A stretch of 64,000 nt of DNA, from assembly GCF_018129405.1 (NCBI RefSeq), contig NZ_JAFCLP010000026.1:20075-84074 (forward strand). Direction: 5' to 3'. The DNA is from Bradyrhizobium iriomotense. GTDB taxonomy: Bacteria > Pseudomonadota > Alphaproteobacteria > Rhizobiales > Xanthobacteraceae. Shown one piece after another: positions 9,408 to 18,458 of the stretch (positions are counted from its first letter, which is position 1; each line of letters begins with the position of its first letter). The translations under genes were made by a program, and so were the position numbers. The notes below the pieces were generated by a model. The model had not been told where the DNA came from. It saw only the letters and a list, made by a program, of their open reading frames with translations, and did no database searches.

Positions 9408-9626
9408 TTAAGCGGCGCTGCTCTTGCTCCGCACCTTGCTGCGCGTGATTTCGGGAATGCAGCCGGCGGAAATCGCCGCCTGCAATTCCTCCAGTTCCGC
9501 CTCCAGATACTCGTTGGCCATGATCAGTGCCTTGATGGTACTGCGCAGATTGCCGTCGCACATCGCGATCGCCTGATCGCAGGCCTGTTCATAGTGGCTG
9601 TTGTCCAAAAGGGCGGGTGCCGGCAT
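9408..9626 (-). CDS. small helical protein of unknown function
   Basis: A 72-residue product from ATG 9626, chosen because AAAGGA stands 9 bases ahead; a longer frame to 9710 exists but lacks support. The sequence is mostly helical with two Cys (HYEQACDQAIAMCDGNLRSTIKALIMANEYLEAELEELQAA), and the second half is a short coiled-coil-like stretch. It lies 22 bp upstream of the 83-residue gene in the same direction, so both may be on one transcript. I do not recognise a family. Confidence 0.65.
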   Translation of the reverse strand: MPAPALLDNSHYEQACDQAIAMCDGNLRSTIKALIMANEYLEAELEELQAAISAGCIPEITRSKVRSKSSAA

Positions 9627-9754
9627 CTGCGTTGTCCTTTGTGAGTTTCCTTGGGCGTTTCCTGGGGCGTCTGGCGCAGGAATGTTCCTATTTTGTTCTT
9701 TTTGAGTCAAGCGGATTCAGACGCGGGGAGGCGTCACGGCAGCGCGGGGGCCGA

Positions 9755-9961
9755 TCAGGCGATGATGTCGGGCGTGATCTGGTCTTCGATGAACGCGATG
9801 CGGTCGCGCAACAACAGCTTGCGCTTCTTCAACCGCTGCAGCCGCAATAGGTCGGGGGCAGGCGATTGATGCAGGGCATCGATCGCGGCATCGAGATCTC
9901 GGTGTTCCTGCTGCAACCGGGTGAGCTCGGCTTCGAGCTCACGCTCGTCTTCATGGGTCAT
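9755..9961 (-). CDS. YdcH/DUF465 family small protein
   Basis: A 68-residue, almost entirely helical protein (DERELEAELTRLQQEHRDLDAAIDAL...LLRLQRLKKRKLLLRDRIAFIEDQ). The pattern of a heptad-rich first half followed by RLKKRKLLLRDRI is the DUF465/YdcH signature. ATG 9961 gives the family-sized product; the open frame runs further to 10048 without a good start. YdcH proteins have no established biochemical function. A second member lies divergently at 10290. Confidence 0.82.
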   Translation of the reverse strand: MTHEDERELEAELTRLQQEHRDLDAAIDALHQSPAPDLLRLQRLKKRKLLLRDRIAFIEDQITPDIIA

Positions 9962-10289
9962 GTCTGCGGTGGCCGAAAACCGAAAGGCGTGTGATCTGGG
10001 CTGTGGATGCCCTGTGGAAATTATCGTCCTTGCGCGTCGTGACCGCAAGCGATCTCGGGCCGTCGCTCACCGATCTCTCGCAAGATATTTCAACGGTTCG
10101 CTGCGGCGCTGCGCAAGCGCATTGATATCATGGATTTTTCCCGCGAGGTTCCGTACTCACGCTTCATTACATATGTATTTTCAAAAATGACGCTGCGGCG
10201 ACGGATACCCATCGACAGAACGAATCGGTGATGTAGACTTCGCCGTCCGGATCGAATCCTGAGGTTCAACCCTACCGAGGAGGTTTCGA
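9962..10289. other. 328-bp gap between two divergent YdcH-type genes
   Basis: No coding region is convincing here. The segment is less GC-rich near 10135-10190 (ATTACATATGTATTTTCAAAA), which could hold promoters for one or both small genes. I saw no clear hairpin. Confidence 0.4.
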
Positions 10290-10469
10290 ATGACAATTCA
10301 GGCACATCTTGTTGAATTGGAGCGGAAACACAAACTTCTCGAAAACGAATTGCACGAAGCTCTCGTGCACCTTTCAACAGACGACCTGCAAATTGTTGAG
10401 TTGAAGCGCCGGAAGTTGATGGTCAAGGACCAGATCGAGCGTCTGAAGCAAGGCGATACGCTCCACTAG
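10290..10469 (+). CDS. second YdcH/DUF465-like small protein
   Basis: A 59-residue gene. Translation from ATG 10290 gives MTIQAHLVELERKHKLLENE and continues through a helix to LKRRKLMVKDQIERLKQGD before TAG at 10467. The ELKRRKL-x3-DQIERL tail matches the YdcH pattern, like the 68-residue protein on the other strand. A near-ideal GAGGAGG lies 7 bases ahead of the ATG. The gene is followed by a strong hairpin. Its role is unknown; the small helical architecture suggests a dimeric or adaptor protein. Confidence 0.8.
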   Translation: MTIQAHLVELERKHKLLENELHEALVHLSTDDLQIVELKRRKLMVKDQIERLKQGDTLH

Positions 10470-10508
10470 TAACCCCCGTAACAGTGTTGAGTTGATCGTA
10501 CCTTTCAG

Positions 10509-10540
10509 GCAGGGATGAGAGCCTTTGCGCTCATCCCTGC
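10509..10540. terminator. hairpin terminator between convergent genes
   Basis: A perfect 11-bp inverted repeat (GCAGGGATGAG / CTCATCCCTGC) with a 10-base loop, lying between the YdcH gene and the oxidoreductase that converges on it. There is no long T-run, so termination efficiency is uncertain. Confidence 0.7.
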
Positions 10541-10581
10541 TGCAAGGTGCGAGACCGCGCGCAATCATCGTTGCGCGTGGC

Positions 10582-11685
10582 CTAGATCTCTGCGAGCTCG
10601 GCGACGTGATCGGCGATCGCGAGCGAGGATGTCAGTCCCGGCGATTCGATGCCGAACAGGTTGATCAGACCTGCGACGCCGTGATCGCGCGGCCCCTGCA
10701 TCAGGAAATCCTGCGTGGCCACCGCCGGCGGCACGATCTTCGGGCGGATGCCCGAATAGCTCGGCATCAACGCGCCGTCGGGCAGCGTCGGCCAGTATTT
10801 GCGGATGGCCGGATAAAAGCGTTCGGCGCGCGACGGATCGACCTCGTAGTTGATCGTCTCGATCCACTCGACGTCGGGCCCGAAACGCGCCTGCCCTGCC
10901 ATATCCAGCGTCAAATGCACCCCTAATCCGCCGGGCTCGGGGACCGGATAGATCAGGTGCGAGAACGGCGCCCTGGCGCTGCAGCTGAAGTAGTTTCCCT
11001 TGGCGAGATAGGCCGGCGGAATCCGGTCCAGCGGCATGCCCTCGATATTGCGCGCGACCGTCGTCGCCGAGAGACCCGCGGCGTTGACGAGGAGGCTGCA
11101 TTGCAGCGTCATCGGCGCCTCGCCACCAGCCTCGACCTCGATCACGCCGGCCGCCGCCTTGGCGCGGAGCAGCGGGGTGTGAAACGCGAAGGCGGTGCCT
11201 GCTTCCTCGGCCTCGCCGCGCAGCGAGAGCATGTAGGCGTGGCTGTCGATGATGCCGGTCGAGGGTGAGAGCAGCGCGGCGTCACAGGCGAGGGCAGGCT
11301 CCAGCGCGCGTGCGGCCTCGCCCGTGAGCAGCTGCATGTCGAGCACGCCATTGGCCTCGGCGTGCGCCTTGATCGATTGCAGCTTCTCGGTCTCTTTCGC
11401 ATTGGTCGCGACGATCAGCTTGCCGCAATTCATGTGGGGGATGCCGCGCTCGGCGCAGTAGCGATAGAGCGCGTGCTTGCCGCTGACGCACATCCGCGCC
11501 ATCCAGCTCCCGGCGCGGTAGTAGATGCCGGCATGGATCACCTCGCTGTTGCGCGAGGAGGTGATGGTGCCGATGGCCTCGGCCTCCTCGAGCACGATCA
11601 CCTCGCGCCCGGCCTGCGCGAGCTTCCGAGCCACCGCAAGCCCGACCACGCCGGCTCCGATGACGATGCAGTCGACCTTATCCAT
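10582..11685 (-). CDS. FAD-dependent oxidoreductase, L-2-hydroxyglutarate oxidase-like
   Basis: A 367-residue DAO-family flavoprotein. The FAD-binding GxGxxG is at the start ([21 protein letters not shown]), the acidic ribose-binding end follows (VIVLEEAE), and the hallmark segment [14 protein letters not shown] is typical of L-2-hydroxyglutarate dehydrogenases/oxidases. Further family blocks are LVNAAGLSA and YSGIRPKI. It should oxidise L-2-hydroxyglutarate or a close 2-hydroxyacid to the keto acid, as metabolite repair. There is no signal peptide. The gene stands alone, divergent from the PAS-GGDEF-EAL gene with a 202-bp gap. Confidence 0.85.
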   Translation of the reverse strand: MDKVDCIVIGAGVVGLAVARKLAQAGREVIVLEEAEAIGTITSSRNSEVIHAGIYYRAGSWMARMCVSGKHALYRYCAERGIPHMNCGKLIVATNAKETEKLQSIKAHAEANGVLDMQLLTGEAARALEPALACDAALLSPSTGIIDSHAYMLSLRGEAEEAGTAFAFHTPLLRAKAAAGVIEVEAGGEAPMTLQCSLLVNAAGLSATTVARNIEGMPLDRIPPAYLAKGNYFSCSARAPFSHLIYPVPEPGGLGVHLTLDMAGQARFGPDVEWIETINYEVDPSRAERFYPAIRKYWPTLPDGALMPSYSGIRPKIVPPAVATQDFLMQGPRDHGVAGLINLFGIESPGLTSSLAIADHVAELAEI

Positions 11686-11887
11686 GGTTGTGCAGGATGT
11701 CCGCTGGAAGCGCCGGTGGCATCGAACCTGGGAACGAGGGCGCGGGGCCGTTTTCCGTTAAGGAAGCATTTATCATGTCAGGGCAATTGCCGTGTTTGGC
11801 GTCACATTTTTCTGTTGCGCGTACAGGCGTTTACCCGATCCAAACCCGCGAGGCCAGACAATCCGACGTTGAAATCGCGGGTGGCTG

Positions 11888-14575
11888 ATGGCTGAGAAGA
11901 ACTGGCACGTGGGCAGCACGCTTCCGATTGCTGTGCAGGCCGTCTTGTGCCTGGCCGGCGCGGTCGCGCCTGCGCGCGCCTTTGCGCTCTCGGACAGCCT
12001 TGCCGCGCCAAGCTACTTCGACAAGCTCGATCCCAACGTGATCTGGGAAGTCCTGATCGCGGGCGTCGTCGTCTGCGCGTTCCTGGCGGCCGTCGCGTTG
12101 TGGGTCCATTCGGCGCTGCGTCGGACCCGGCGGTTGCAGCTGCGGCGCAATGCCTTCGTCTCCTCCGCCATGAACAATCTCAACCAGGGCGTGGTCATGA
12201 CGGATGCGCAGCGGCGCATCATCTTCTGCAACGACCGCTATCTCGACATCTACGGCCTGTCGCGGTCCGATCTCTGGGCCGACATGAACGGCCACGAGCT
12301 CCTCGATCTGCGACGCAAGCGCGGCGTGCTCGGCGGCACCTCCGACGACGAGTTCTTCGAGAAGGCGGCGAGCCCCAACGGCCTGATCACGGAACTGCCT
12401 GATGGCCGCGCCATCCTGGTGAAATATTACGTGCTGCCGAACGGCGGCTCGGTGGCGACGCATCTTGATGTCAGCGAGCAGCGCAGGCTGTCGCGGCAGC
12501 TCGCCTCGACCAAGCAGTTCCTGGAAACCGTGCTGGACAACGTGCCGGCCTGCGTTGCTGCCAAGAACATCGAGGACGGCCGTTACATCTTCGCGAACAC
12601 GGCCTATGAGCGCTTCTGGGGCTTCTCACGGGATCACGTCGTCGGCAAGAATGCACGCGAGCTGTTTGCGCCCGTCTCGGCGGCCAGCATCGAGGCGACC
12701 GACCGGGCGGCACTCAATTCGCCGGACGGTCAATTCCGCAACGAGTTCGAGGTCGAGCGCGGTGGGGAGAGGCGCATGGTCGCCTCGATCCGCATCGCGG
12801 TCCGCAACGAAGCCAACAGGCCCGGATTCCTGCTGCTGGTGTTCGAGGACATCACCGACCGCCGCTCGCTATCCCAGGAGCTGGAGAGCACCAAGAAGTT
12901 CCTCGAGCTCGTGGTCGACAATATCCCGGTCGCGCTGATCGTGGAGCAGGTCAAGGACGGCCGTTATCTCCTCGCCAACCGCAGCGCCGAGACGATCCTC
13001 AACCGCCGGCGCGAGGAAGCCACGGGCCTGACCGCGTCCGACATCTTCAATCCCAAGGAAGCCAAGCTGATCATCGCCCGCGACGAGGCGGCGATCAAGA
13101 AGCGCGGGATGATCACCGAGGAGCATCCGATCTCCACCAAGGACGGCCTGCGGCTGTTCCTGACCCGCCGCGCCACGGTGCTCAGCGATGCCGGCGAGCC
13201 GCAATATCTGATCAAGACCCACGAAGACGTCACCGACCGCCGGCAGACCGAGTCGCGCATGGCGCACATGGCCTATCATGACGGTCTCACCGATCTGCCG
13301 AACCGCGCCGCCTTCCTGCAGGCTCTGACCCAGATGATCGAGGCCTGCGAAGGCACCGGCGAGGAATTTGCCGTCCTCTGCGTCGACCTCGACGGGCTCA
13401 AGGAGGTCAACGACGTCTTCGGCCATGCGCTCGGCGACAAGCTCCTGATCGAGGTGGCCCAGCGGCTCCAGGACTCCGCACGGGGCGGCGTGGTGGCGCG
13501 CCTGTCCGGCGACGAGTTCGGTCTGATCATCGACGGCAAGCAGCCGGAGGCGGGCCTCGCGCTGGCGCAGCAGATCGGCGAAGCCGTCGCGCAGGAGTTC
13601 CAGATCGACGGCCGGCCGGTCCGTGCCGGCGTCACCACCGGCATGTCGATCTTCCCGCACAATGGCGCTGATGGCGCCTCGCTGCTCGCTAATGCCGGCG
13701 CGGCGCTGTTCCGCGCCAAGCAGAAGTCGCGCGGCACGATCAGCCTCTACCAGCCGGAGATGGACCAGCAGATCCGCGATCGCCGCGTGCTGCACCAGGA
13801 CCTGTCGATGGCGATCAAGAACGGCGAGCTCTCGCTCGCCTTCCAGCCGCAGGGGGCCGCGGGCCTCAGCGTCGCAGAGAGCGAGATCATCGGCTTCGAG
13901 GCATTGGCGCGCTGGCAGCATCCGGTCCGCGGCCAGGTCTCGCCGGCCGAATTCATCCCGATCGCCGAGGAGAGCGGCCTGATCGTCGAGATGGGCGAGT
14001 GGATCCTGCGCGAGGCCTGCCGCGAGGCGGCGTCCTGGCCGAAGCCGCTCCAGGTCGCGGTCAATTTGTCGCCGGCGCAGTTCATGCACGGCGACGTGGT
14101 AGGCCTCGTCCATTCCATCCTGATCGAGACGGGCCTTGCGCCCGGCCGGCTCGAGCTCGAGATCACCGAGGGCGTGCTGATCGAAGATTTTGATCGCGGC
14201 TTGGCGCTCCTGCGCCGCCTGAAGGCGCTCGGGGTTCGCATCTCGATGGACGATTTCGGCAGCGGCTATTCCTCGCTGAGCTATCTCCAGGCGTTCCCGT
14301 TCGACAAGATCAAGATCGACCGCGCCTTCATCATCAATCTCGGCCGCAACCCGCAATCGGCGGCGATCGTGCGTGCCGTGATCGATCTCGGCCACGGCCT
14401 CGAAATGTCGATCATCGCCGAGGGCGTCGAGACGGTCGAACAGCTCACCTTCCTCGCCAAGGAGGGCTGCGACGGCGTGCAGGGCTATCTGCTCGGCAAG
14501 CCCCTGCCGATCGGCAAATATGCCGATCTCGTCGGCCGCACCGAGACCATGGAGCTTGCGCTCAAGACCGGTTAG
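11888..14575 (+). CDS. membrane PAS-PAS-PAS-GGDEF-EAL cyclic di-GMP signalling protein
   Basis: A protein of 895 residues. Hydrophobic segments at about 14-34 and 52-75 anchor it in the inner membrane. Three PAS domains follow (about 85-200, 210-320 and 335-450; note repeated TKQFLETVLDNVP and TKKFLELVVDNIP entries), then GGDEF (motif ARLSGDEFGLI near residue 540) and EAL (GFEALARWQHP near 670). EAL catalytic residues look complete: EAL, NLSPAQF, ELEITEG, DDFGSGYSSL, IAEGVET and VQGYLLG. The first Gly of GGDEF is Ser, a change tolerated in some active cyclases. Phosphodiesterase activity is therefore likely and cyclase activity uncertain. Its stop TAG belongs to a repeat element. Confidence 0.9.
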   Translation: MAEKNWHVGSTLPIAVQAVLCLAGAVAPARAFALSDSLAAPSYFDKLDPNVIWEVLIAGVVVCAFLAAVALWVHSALRRTRRLQLRRNAFVSSAMNNLNQGVVMTDAQRRIIFCNDRYLDIYGLSRSDLWADMNGHELLDLRRKRGVLGGTSDDEFFEKAASPNGLITELPDGRAILVKYYVLPNGGSVATHLDVSEQRRLSRQLASTKQFLETVLDNVPACVAAKNIEDGRYIFANTAYERFWGFSRDHVVGKNARELFAPVSAASIEATDRAALNSPDGQFRNEFEVERGGERRMVASIRIAVRNEANRPGFLLLVFEDITDRRSLSQELESTKKFLELVVDNIPVALIVEQVKDGRYLLANRSAETILNRRREEATGLTASDIFNPKEAKLIIARDEAAIKKRGMITEEHPISTKDGLRLFLTRRATVLSDAGEPQYLIKTHEDVTDRRQTESRMAHMAYHDGLTDLPNRAAFLQALTQMIEACEGTGEEFAVLCVDLDGLKEVNDVFGHALGDKLLIEVAQRLQDSARGGVVARLSGDEFGLIIDGKQPEAGLALAQQIGEAVAQEFQIDGRPVRAGVTTGMSIFPHNGADGASLLANAGAALFRAKQKSRGTISLYQPEMDQQIRDRRVLHQDLSMAIKNGELSLAFQPQGAAGLSVAESEIIGFEALARWQHPVRGQVSPAEFIPIAEESGLIVEMGEWILREACREAASWPKPLQVAVNLSPAQFMHGDVVGLVHSILIETGLAPGRLELEITEGVLIEDFDRGLALLRRLKALGVRISMDDFGSGYSSLSYLQAFPFDKIKIDRAFIINLGRNPQSAAIVRAVIDLGHGLEMSIIAEGVETVEQLTFLAKEGCDGVQGYLLGKPLPIGKYADLVGRTETMELALKTG

Positions 14576-14664
14576 AGCGTTTTCGAGCGAAGTGGATACC
14601 GGTTCGCGTCAAGAAAACGCGCCGAAACAAAAATCTGGAGCCCGTTCCGATTTCATCGGAACGA
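14574..14664. repeat. extragenic palindromic element, related family
   Basis: Two consecutive hairpins: GCGTTTTC at 14577-14584 pairs with GAAAACGC at 14613-14620, and CGTTCCGA pairs with TCGGAACG near 14643-14663. It shares the GTGGATACCGGTT-like core with the 103-bp repeat family but differs in its second half. It starts at the stop codon of the preceding gene. Confidence 0.65.
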
Positions 14665-14709
14665 AAATGGCCCTAGGGATGGTGAGCTTCGCTCCCTCTC
14701 GACGGTTTC

Positions 14710-16170
14710 ATGGCGGATTACGACCTTGCGATCATCGGCGGCGGCCTGAACGGTGTCAGCCTCGCGCGCGATGCGGCCGGCCGCAGCCTGCGCGTGATTC
14801 TGTTCGAGCAGGGTGATCTCGCCGGCGCCGCGTCATCGGCGACACCGCGGCTGATCCATGGCGACCTGTCGGTGCTGGAGCGTCGCGGCTTCTGGCGGGT
14901 GCGCCGGGCGCTCGCCGAGCGCCGGATCTGGCTCCGGATCGCACCGCACCTGGTCCGGCCGATGCGCTTCGTGATCCCTGCGCATTCCGAGGAGCGTCCG
15001 CCATGGCTATTGCGCGCCGGTCTCTATGTTTATGACGGCCTCACGAACCGGGGCGGCCTGCCGCCCTCGGCGACCCTCGACATCACGCATCATCCGGTCG
15101 GCAACGCACTGAAACGTCCATTCGGCACGGCGTTCGAATATTGGGACTGCGTCGTCGATGATTCCCGCCTGGTGGTGCTCACGGCGCTGGATGCCGCCGA
15201 ACGCGGCGCTGCGATCCGGACCGGGGCGCGCTGCGTCCGTGCCGATCGAACCGATACCTGGCGGCTCGCCGTGGTCGATCGCGGTTATCGCCGTGCGGTC
15301 ACGGCGCGGGCGCTGGCCAACGCCACCGGCGCCTGGACCTCGATGGTCGCGGAGACCGTGCTGCGGCAGCCGCAGCCGGCGATGGCGGCCATGCAGATGA
15401 GCCAGATCGTGGTGCCGCGCCTGTTCGATTCCGAAAACGTCTATGTCTTCCAGCACAATGATGGCCGGCTGATCTTCGCCCGGCCCCTCGAGCGCGACTT
15501 CACGCTGATCGGCACGGTCACCCATGCTTTCACCGGCGATCCCGCCATCGTCGCGATGCCCGGCGCCGACGTCAGCTATCTCTGCGACGCCGCCAGCCGC
15601 TATTTCCGCGAGCGCGTCGCCCCGATTGACGTGGTCCGCACGGTCTCCGGCGTCAATTTGGCGCTGGCGTCCGCGCGCGGGCGCGAGGGCACGACGCTGT
15701 TCCATGCGCGCCGGCGCAAGGCGCCGCTGCTCACGTTGTTCGGCGGCGACGTCACCACCTCGCGCCTCCGTGCAGAGCGGGCGGTGACGAAGCTGACCCC
15801 GTTCTACCCGATGTCGCCGCCCTGGACCGCGGGCGCGGCGTTGCCCGGTGGAGATTTCGCCTGGGACCGTTTCGACACCGAGGTCGACCTCGCGCGCGAC
15901 CGCTGGCGCTTTCTGTCGGAGCCAGAGGCCCAGCGTCTGGTCGCGGCCTATGGTTCACGGTTGCCCGCAGTGCTCGGCGAGGCGAAGAGCCGCGACGAGC
16001 TCGGCCCCGCTTTTGGCCCCGAGCTGACCGGCGCCGAGGTGCGCTATCTCATGGCCCACGAATGGGCGCGTTTTCCGGATGACGTTCTATGGCGCCGTTC
16101 CAAGCTCGGCCTGACAATGCCTGCGGCGGATCGCGACGCGCTGGCTGCGTTCATGGCGGGTGTGAGCTAG
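14710..16170 (+). CDS. glpD: glycerol-3-phosphate dehydrogenase, FAD-dependent, divergent
   Basis: A 486-residue GlpD-like flavoenzyme that would oxidise sn-glycerol-3-phosphate to dihydroxyacetone phosphate and feed electrons to quinone. The FAD motif LAIIGGGLNGVSLARDAAGR and the general GlpD order are clear, including HLVRPMRFVIP, the GAWTS block and an acidic C-terminal DAO domain. The usually strict SSKLIHGGLRYLE segment reads SSATPRLIHGDLSVLE here, with several substitutions beside the flavin. Enzyme specificity may therefore differ. A PotG-like importer starts 200 bp downstream. Confidence 0.8.
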   Translation: MADYDLAIIGGGLNGVSLARDAAGRSLRVILFEQGDLAGAASSATPRLIHGDLSVLERRGFWRVRRALAERRIWLRIAPHLVRPMRFVIPAHSEERPPWLLRAGLYVYDGLTNRGGLPPSATLDITHHPVGNALKRPFGTAFEYWDCVVDDSRLVVLTALDAAERGAAIRTGARCVRADRTDTWRLAVVDRGYRRAVTARALANATGAWTSMVAETVLRQPQPAMAAMQMSQIVVPRLFDSENVYVFQHNDGRLIFARPLERDFTLIGTVTHAFTGDPAIVAMPGADVSYLCDAASRYFRERVAPIDVVRTVSGVNLALASARGREGTTLFHARRRKAPLLTLFGGDVTTSRLRAERAVTKLTPFYPMSPPWTAGAALPGGDFAWDRFDTEVDLARDRWRFLSEPEAQRLVAAYGSRLPAVLGEAKSRDELGPAFGPELTGAEVRYLMAHEWARFPDDVLWRRSKLGLTMPAADRDALAAFMAGVS

Positions 16171-16178
16171 ACAGTGCC

Positions 16179-16265
16179 GTAGCCCGGATGGAGCGAAGCG
16201 CAATCCGGGAATGTCTTACCAACGATGGACCGTCCCGGATTACGCTGACGCTCCATCCGGGCTAC
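16179..16265. repeat. extragenic palindromic repeat (GTAGCCCGGATGGAGCG family)
   Basis: GTAGCCCGGATGGAGCG at 16179-16195 is the exact reverse complement of 16249-16265. Inside, AATCCGGGA and TCCCGGATT form a second pair. The element lies between glpD and the importer operon and could fold as a stable hairpin in RNA. A shorter relative is at 30694-30761. Confidence 0.8.
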
Positions 16266-16370
16266 AGGGCTGCAATGTACGAACGCCTATCCGGGACGAT
16301 CTTCCCCGAACCGGTTGAGCTAGGGACGATCGGCCGCTAGCGTGCGGCGGAATCGGGGTTGGCAGGGACC

Positions 16371-17543
16371 ATGGCGAAAGAGTTGCCCGGAGCGGACGTT
16401 GCGGCCGAAGCCGCTGGCGGAGATGCATTTCCCGCGGCGGGTCAGCCGCTGCTGCGCATCGAGGCTGTCGCCAAGACCTTTGGGACGTTCCGGGCCGTGG
16501 CCGGCGTGTCGCTCGACATCAAGGCTGGCGAGTTCTTCGCCCTGCTGGGCCCCAGCGGCTGCGGCAAGACCACGCTGCTGCGCATGCTCGCCGGCTTCGA
16601 GGCGCCGGACGAGGGGCGCATTTTGCTAGGCGGCAAGGATATTGCGCAGGCGCTGCCGCACGAGCGTCCGATCAACATGATGTTCCAGAACTATGCGCTG
16701 TTTCCGCATCTGTCGGTGCGCGACAACATCGCCTTCGGCCTGAAGCGTGCCGGCATGGCGCGCGCCGACATCGCCACGCGCGTTGCGGAGATGGTCGCGC
16801 TGGTGAAGCTCGAGGGCCTGGAGAAGCGCAAGCCGGACCAGCTCTCCGGCGGCCAGCGCCAGCGCGTGGCGCTCGCCCGCGCCCTGGCGCGCCGGCCGCA
16901 ATTGCTGCTGCTCGACGAGCCGCTTGCCGCGCTGGACAAGAAGTTGCGCGAAAACACGCAAGGCGAGCTGATGGAGCTGCAGCGCCGGCTCGGCATGACC
17001 TTCATCATCGTCACCCACGATCAGGAGGAGGCGATGACGATGGCGAGCCGGATCGGCGTGATGAAGGCCGGCAAGCTCGCCCAGGTCGCGAGCCCGCGCG
17101 AGCTTTACGAAGCGCCGCGCTCGCGCTGGATCGCGGAGTTCGTCGGCGACATCAATCTGTTCGACGGCGAGTCCAAATTGCGCGACGGTCATCGTCTGGT
17201 CATCGGCACGCGTGACGCGGGTGCGCTGGTGGTGGCCGAGCCGCGCGAGCCGGTCGGCGCGGGAAAATTCGCGATCGCGATCCGCCCCGAGAAGGTCAAG
17301 CTGTCGCGCCGCGCTCCCGTGAGCGAGGCCGGTCGTGAGACGGCGATCAACACCCTCGACGGCGTCATCGCCGACATCTGCTATCTCGGCGGCACCACCA
17401 CCTACAAGGTGAAGCTCGACACCGGCGGGATGCTGCAGGCCTCCGTCGCCAACAGCGCGCGCATCGACGTCGACGCCTACAGCCTGAACCAGCATGTCGT
17501 CGCCTGGTTCACGCCCGATGATTGCGTGGTGCTGCCGTCATGA
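16371..17543 (+). CDS. potG: ABC importer ATPase, spermidine/putrescine type (PotA/PotG-like)
   Basis: A 390-residue cytosolic ATPase of an importer. Walker A GPSGCGKTTLLR, Q-loop FQNYALFP, signature LSGGQRQRVALARAL, Walker B LLLLDEPLAALD and the switch His (VTHDQEEA) are all present. A C-terminal TOBE domain (about 285-385, IRPEKVKLSRR) follows. ATG 16371 is preferred over TTG 16359 because of GGCAGGGA ahead. The stop overlaps the next start by 4 bp (ATGA). Polyamine is the substrate by homology only, because no binding protein gene accompanies the operon. Confidence 0.88.
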   Translation: MAKELPGADVAAEAAGGDAFPAAGQPLLRIEAVAKTFGTFRAVAGVSLDIKAGEFFALLGPSGCGKTTLLRMLAGFEAPDEGRILLGGKDIAQALPHERPINMMFQNYALFPHLSVRDNIAFGLKRAGMARADIATRVAEMVALVKLEGLEKRKPDQLSGGQRQRVALARALARRPQLLLLDEPLAALDKKLRENTQGELMELQRRLGMTFIIVTHDQEEAMTMASRIGVMKAGKLAQVASPRELYEAPRSRWIAEFVGDINLFDGESKLRDGHRLVIGTRDAGALVVAEPREPVGAGKFAIAIRPEKVKLSRRAPVSEAGRETAINTLDGVIADICYLGGTTTYKVKLDTGGMLQASVANSARIDVDAYSLNQHVVAWFTPDDCVVLPS

Positions 17544-18454
17544 GCTCGCGCCGCATCTTCGCGCGCCCGGCGCGCTTTGCCGCGATCGCGCCCTATGTCT
17601 GGATGGCGCTGTTCTTCCTGGTGCCGTTCGCCTTCGTGCTCAAGATCAGCCTGTCACAGACCGCGATCGCCCAGCCGCCTTACGAGCCGGTGTTCGACCT
17701 GACGGCAGGATGGGAAGCGCTCAAGGCCGCCTTTGCCGCGCTGTCGATCGACAATTTCCGGCTGCTCGGCTCCGACGACATTTATGTCTTTGCTTATGTC
17801 CGCAGCCTCACCGTCGCGATCACCGCGACCGCGCTGCTGCTGCTGATCGGCTATCCCATCGCCTACGGCATGGCGCGATTGCCAAAACGCTGGCAGGCGG
17901 TGGCGATGGTGCTGGTGATCGTGCCGTTCTGGACCTCGTTCCTGATCCGCATCTATGCCTGGATTAACATCCTCCAGCATGATGGCCTGCTCAACCAGAT
18001 CCTGCTGGCGCTGCATCTGGTCAGCCAGCCCGTGGTGTGGCTCTCCACCGACACCGCGATGTATATCGGCATCGTCTATTCGTATTTGCCGTTCATGATC
18101 CTGCCGCTCTACGCCACGCTCGCCAAGATGGAGCCGGTGCTGGAGGAGGCGGCCTCCGATCTCGGCGCGCCGCCCTGGCAAGTGTTCTGGCTCGTCACCT
18201 TTCCGCTGTCGCTGCCCGGCGTCGGTGCCGGCGTGCTGCTGTGCTTCATCCCCATCGTCGGCGAATTCGTCATCCCTGATCTCTTGGCCGGCTCCAATTC
18301 GCTGATGATCGGCCAGACCCTGTGGCTCGAATTCTTCACCAACAAGGACTGGCCGGTCGCCTCTGCCGCAGCCATCGTGCTTCTGGTGGTGCTGCTGGTG
18401 CCGCTATTGCTGTATGAGCGGTTGCAGAAGCGGCAACTCGAACAGGAAAGGTAG
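17540..18454 (+). CDS. potH: ABC permease, PotB/PotH-like
   Basis: A 304-residue inner-membrane permease with six hydrophobic segments. The EAA loop that contacts the ATPase is seen as EEAASDLGAPPWQVFWLVTFPLSLPG. ATG 17540 overlaps the ATPase stop (ATGA), giving translational coupling. The first membrane segment (VWMALFFLVPFAFVLKISLSQ) and following text match the PotB/PotH subgroup. It works with the next gene as a heterodimeric pore. Confidence 0.9.
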   Translation: MSSRRIFARPARFAAIAPYVWMALFFLVPFAFVLKISLSQTAIAQPPYEPVFDLTAGWEALKAAFAALSIDNFRLLGSDDIYVFAYVRSLTVAITATALLLLIGYPIAYGMARLPKRWQAVAMVLVIVPFWTSFLIRIYAWINILQHDGLLNQILLALHLVSQPVVWLSTDTAMYIGIVYSYLPFMILPLYATLAKMEPVLEEAASDLGAPPWQVFWLVTFPLSLPGVGAGVLLCFIPIVGEFVIPDLLAGSNSLMIGQTLWLEFFTNKDWPVASAAAIVLLVVLLVPLLLYERLQKRQLEQER

Positions 18455-18458
18455 GGCG

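Noticed and set aside
13490-13520. SGDEF motif in the PAS-GGDEF-EAL protein as evidence of a dead cyclase
   Set aside because: A Ser at the first Gly is tolerated in some active cyclases, so the domain cannot be declared inactive.
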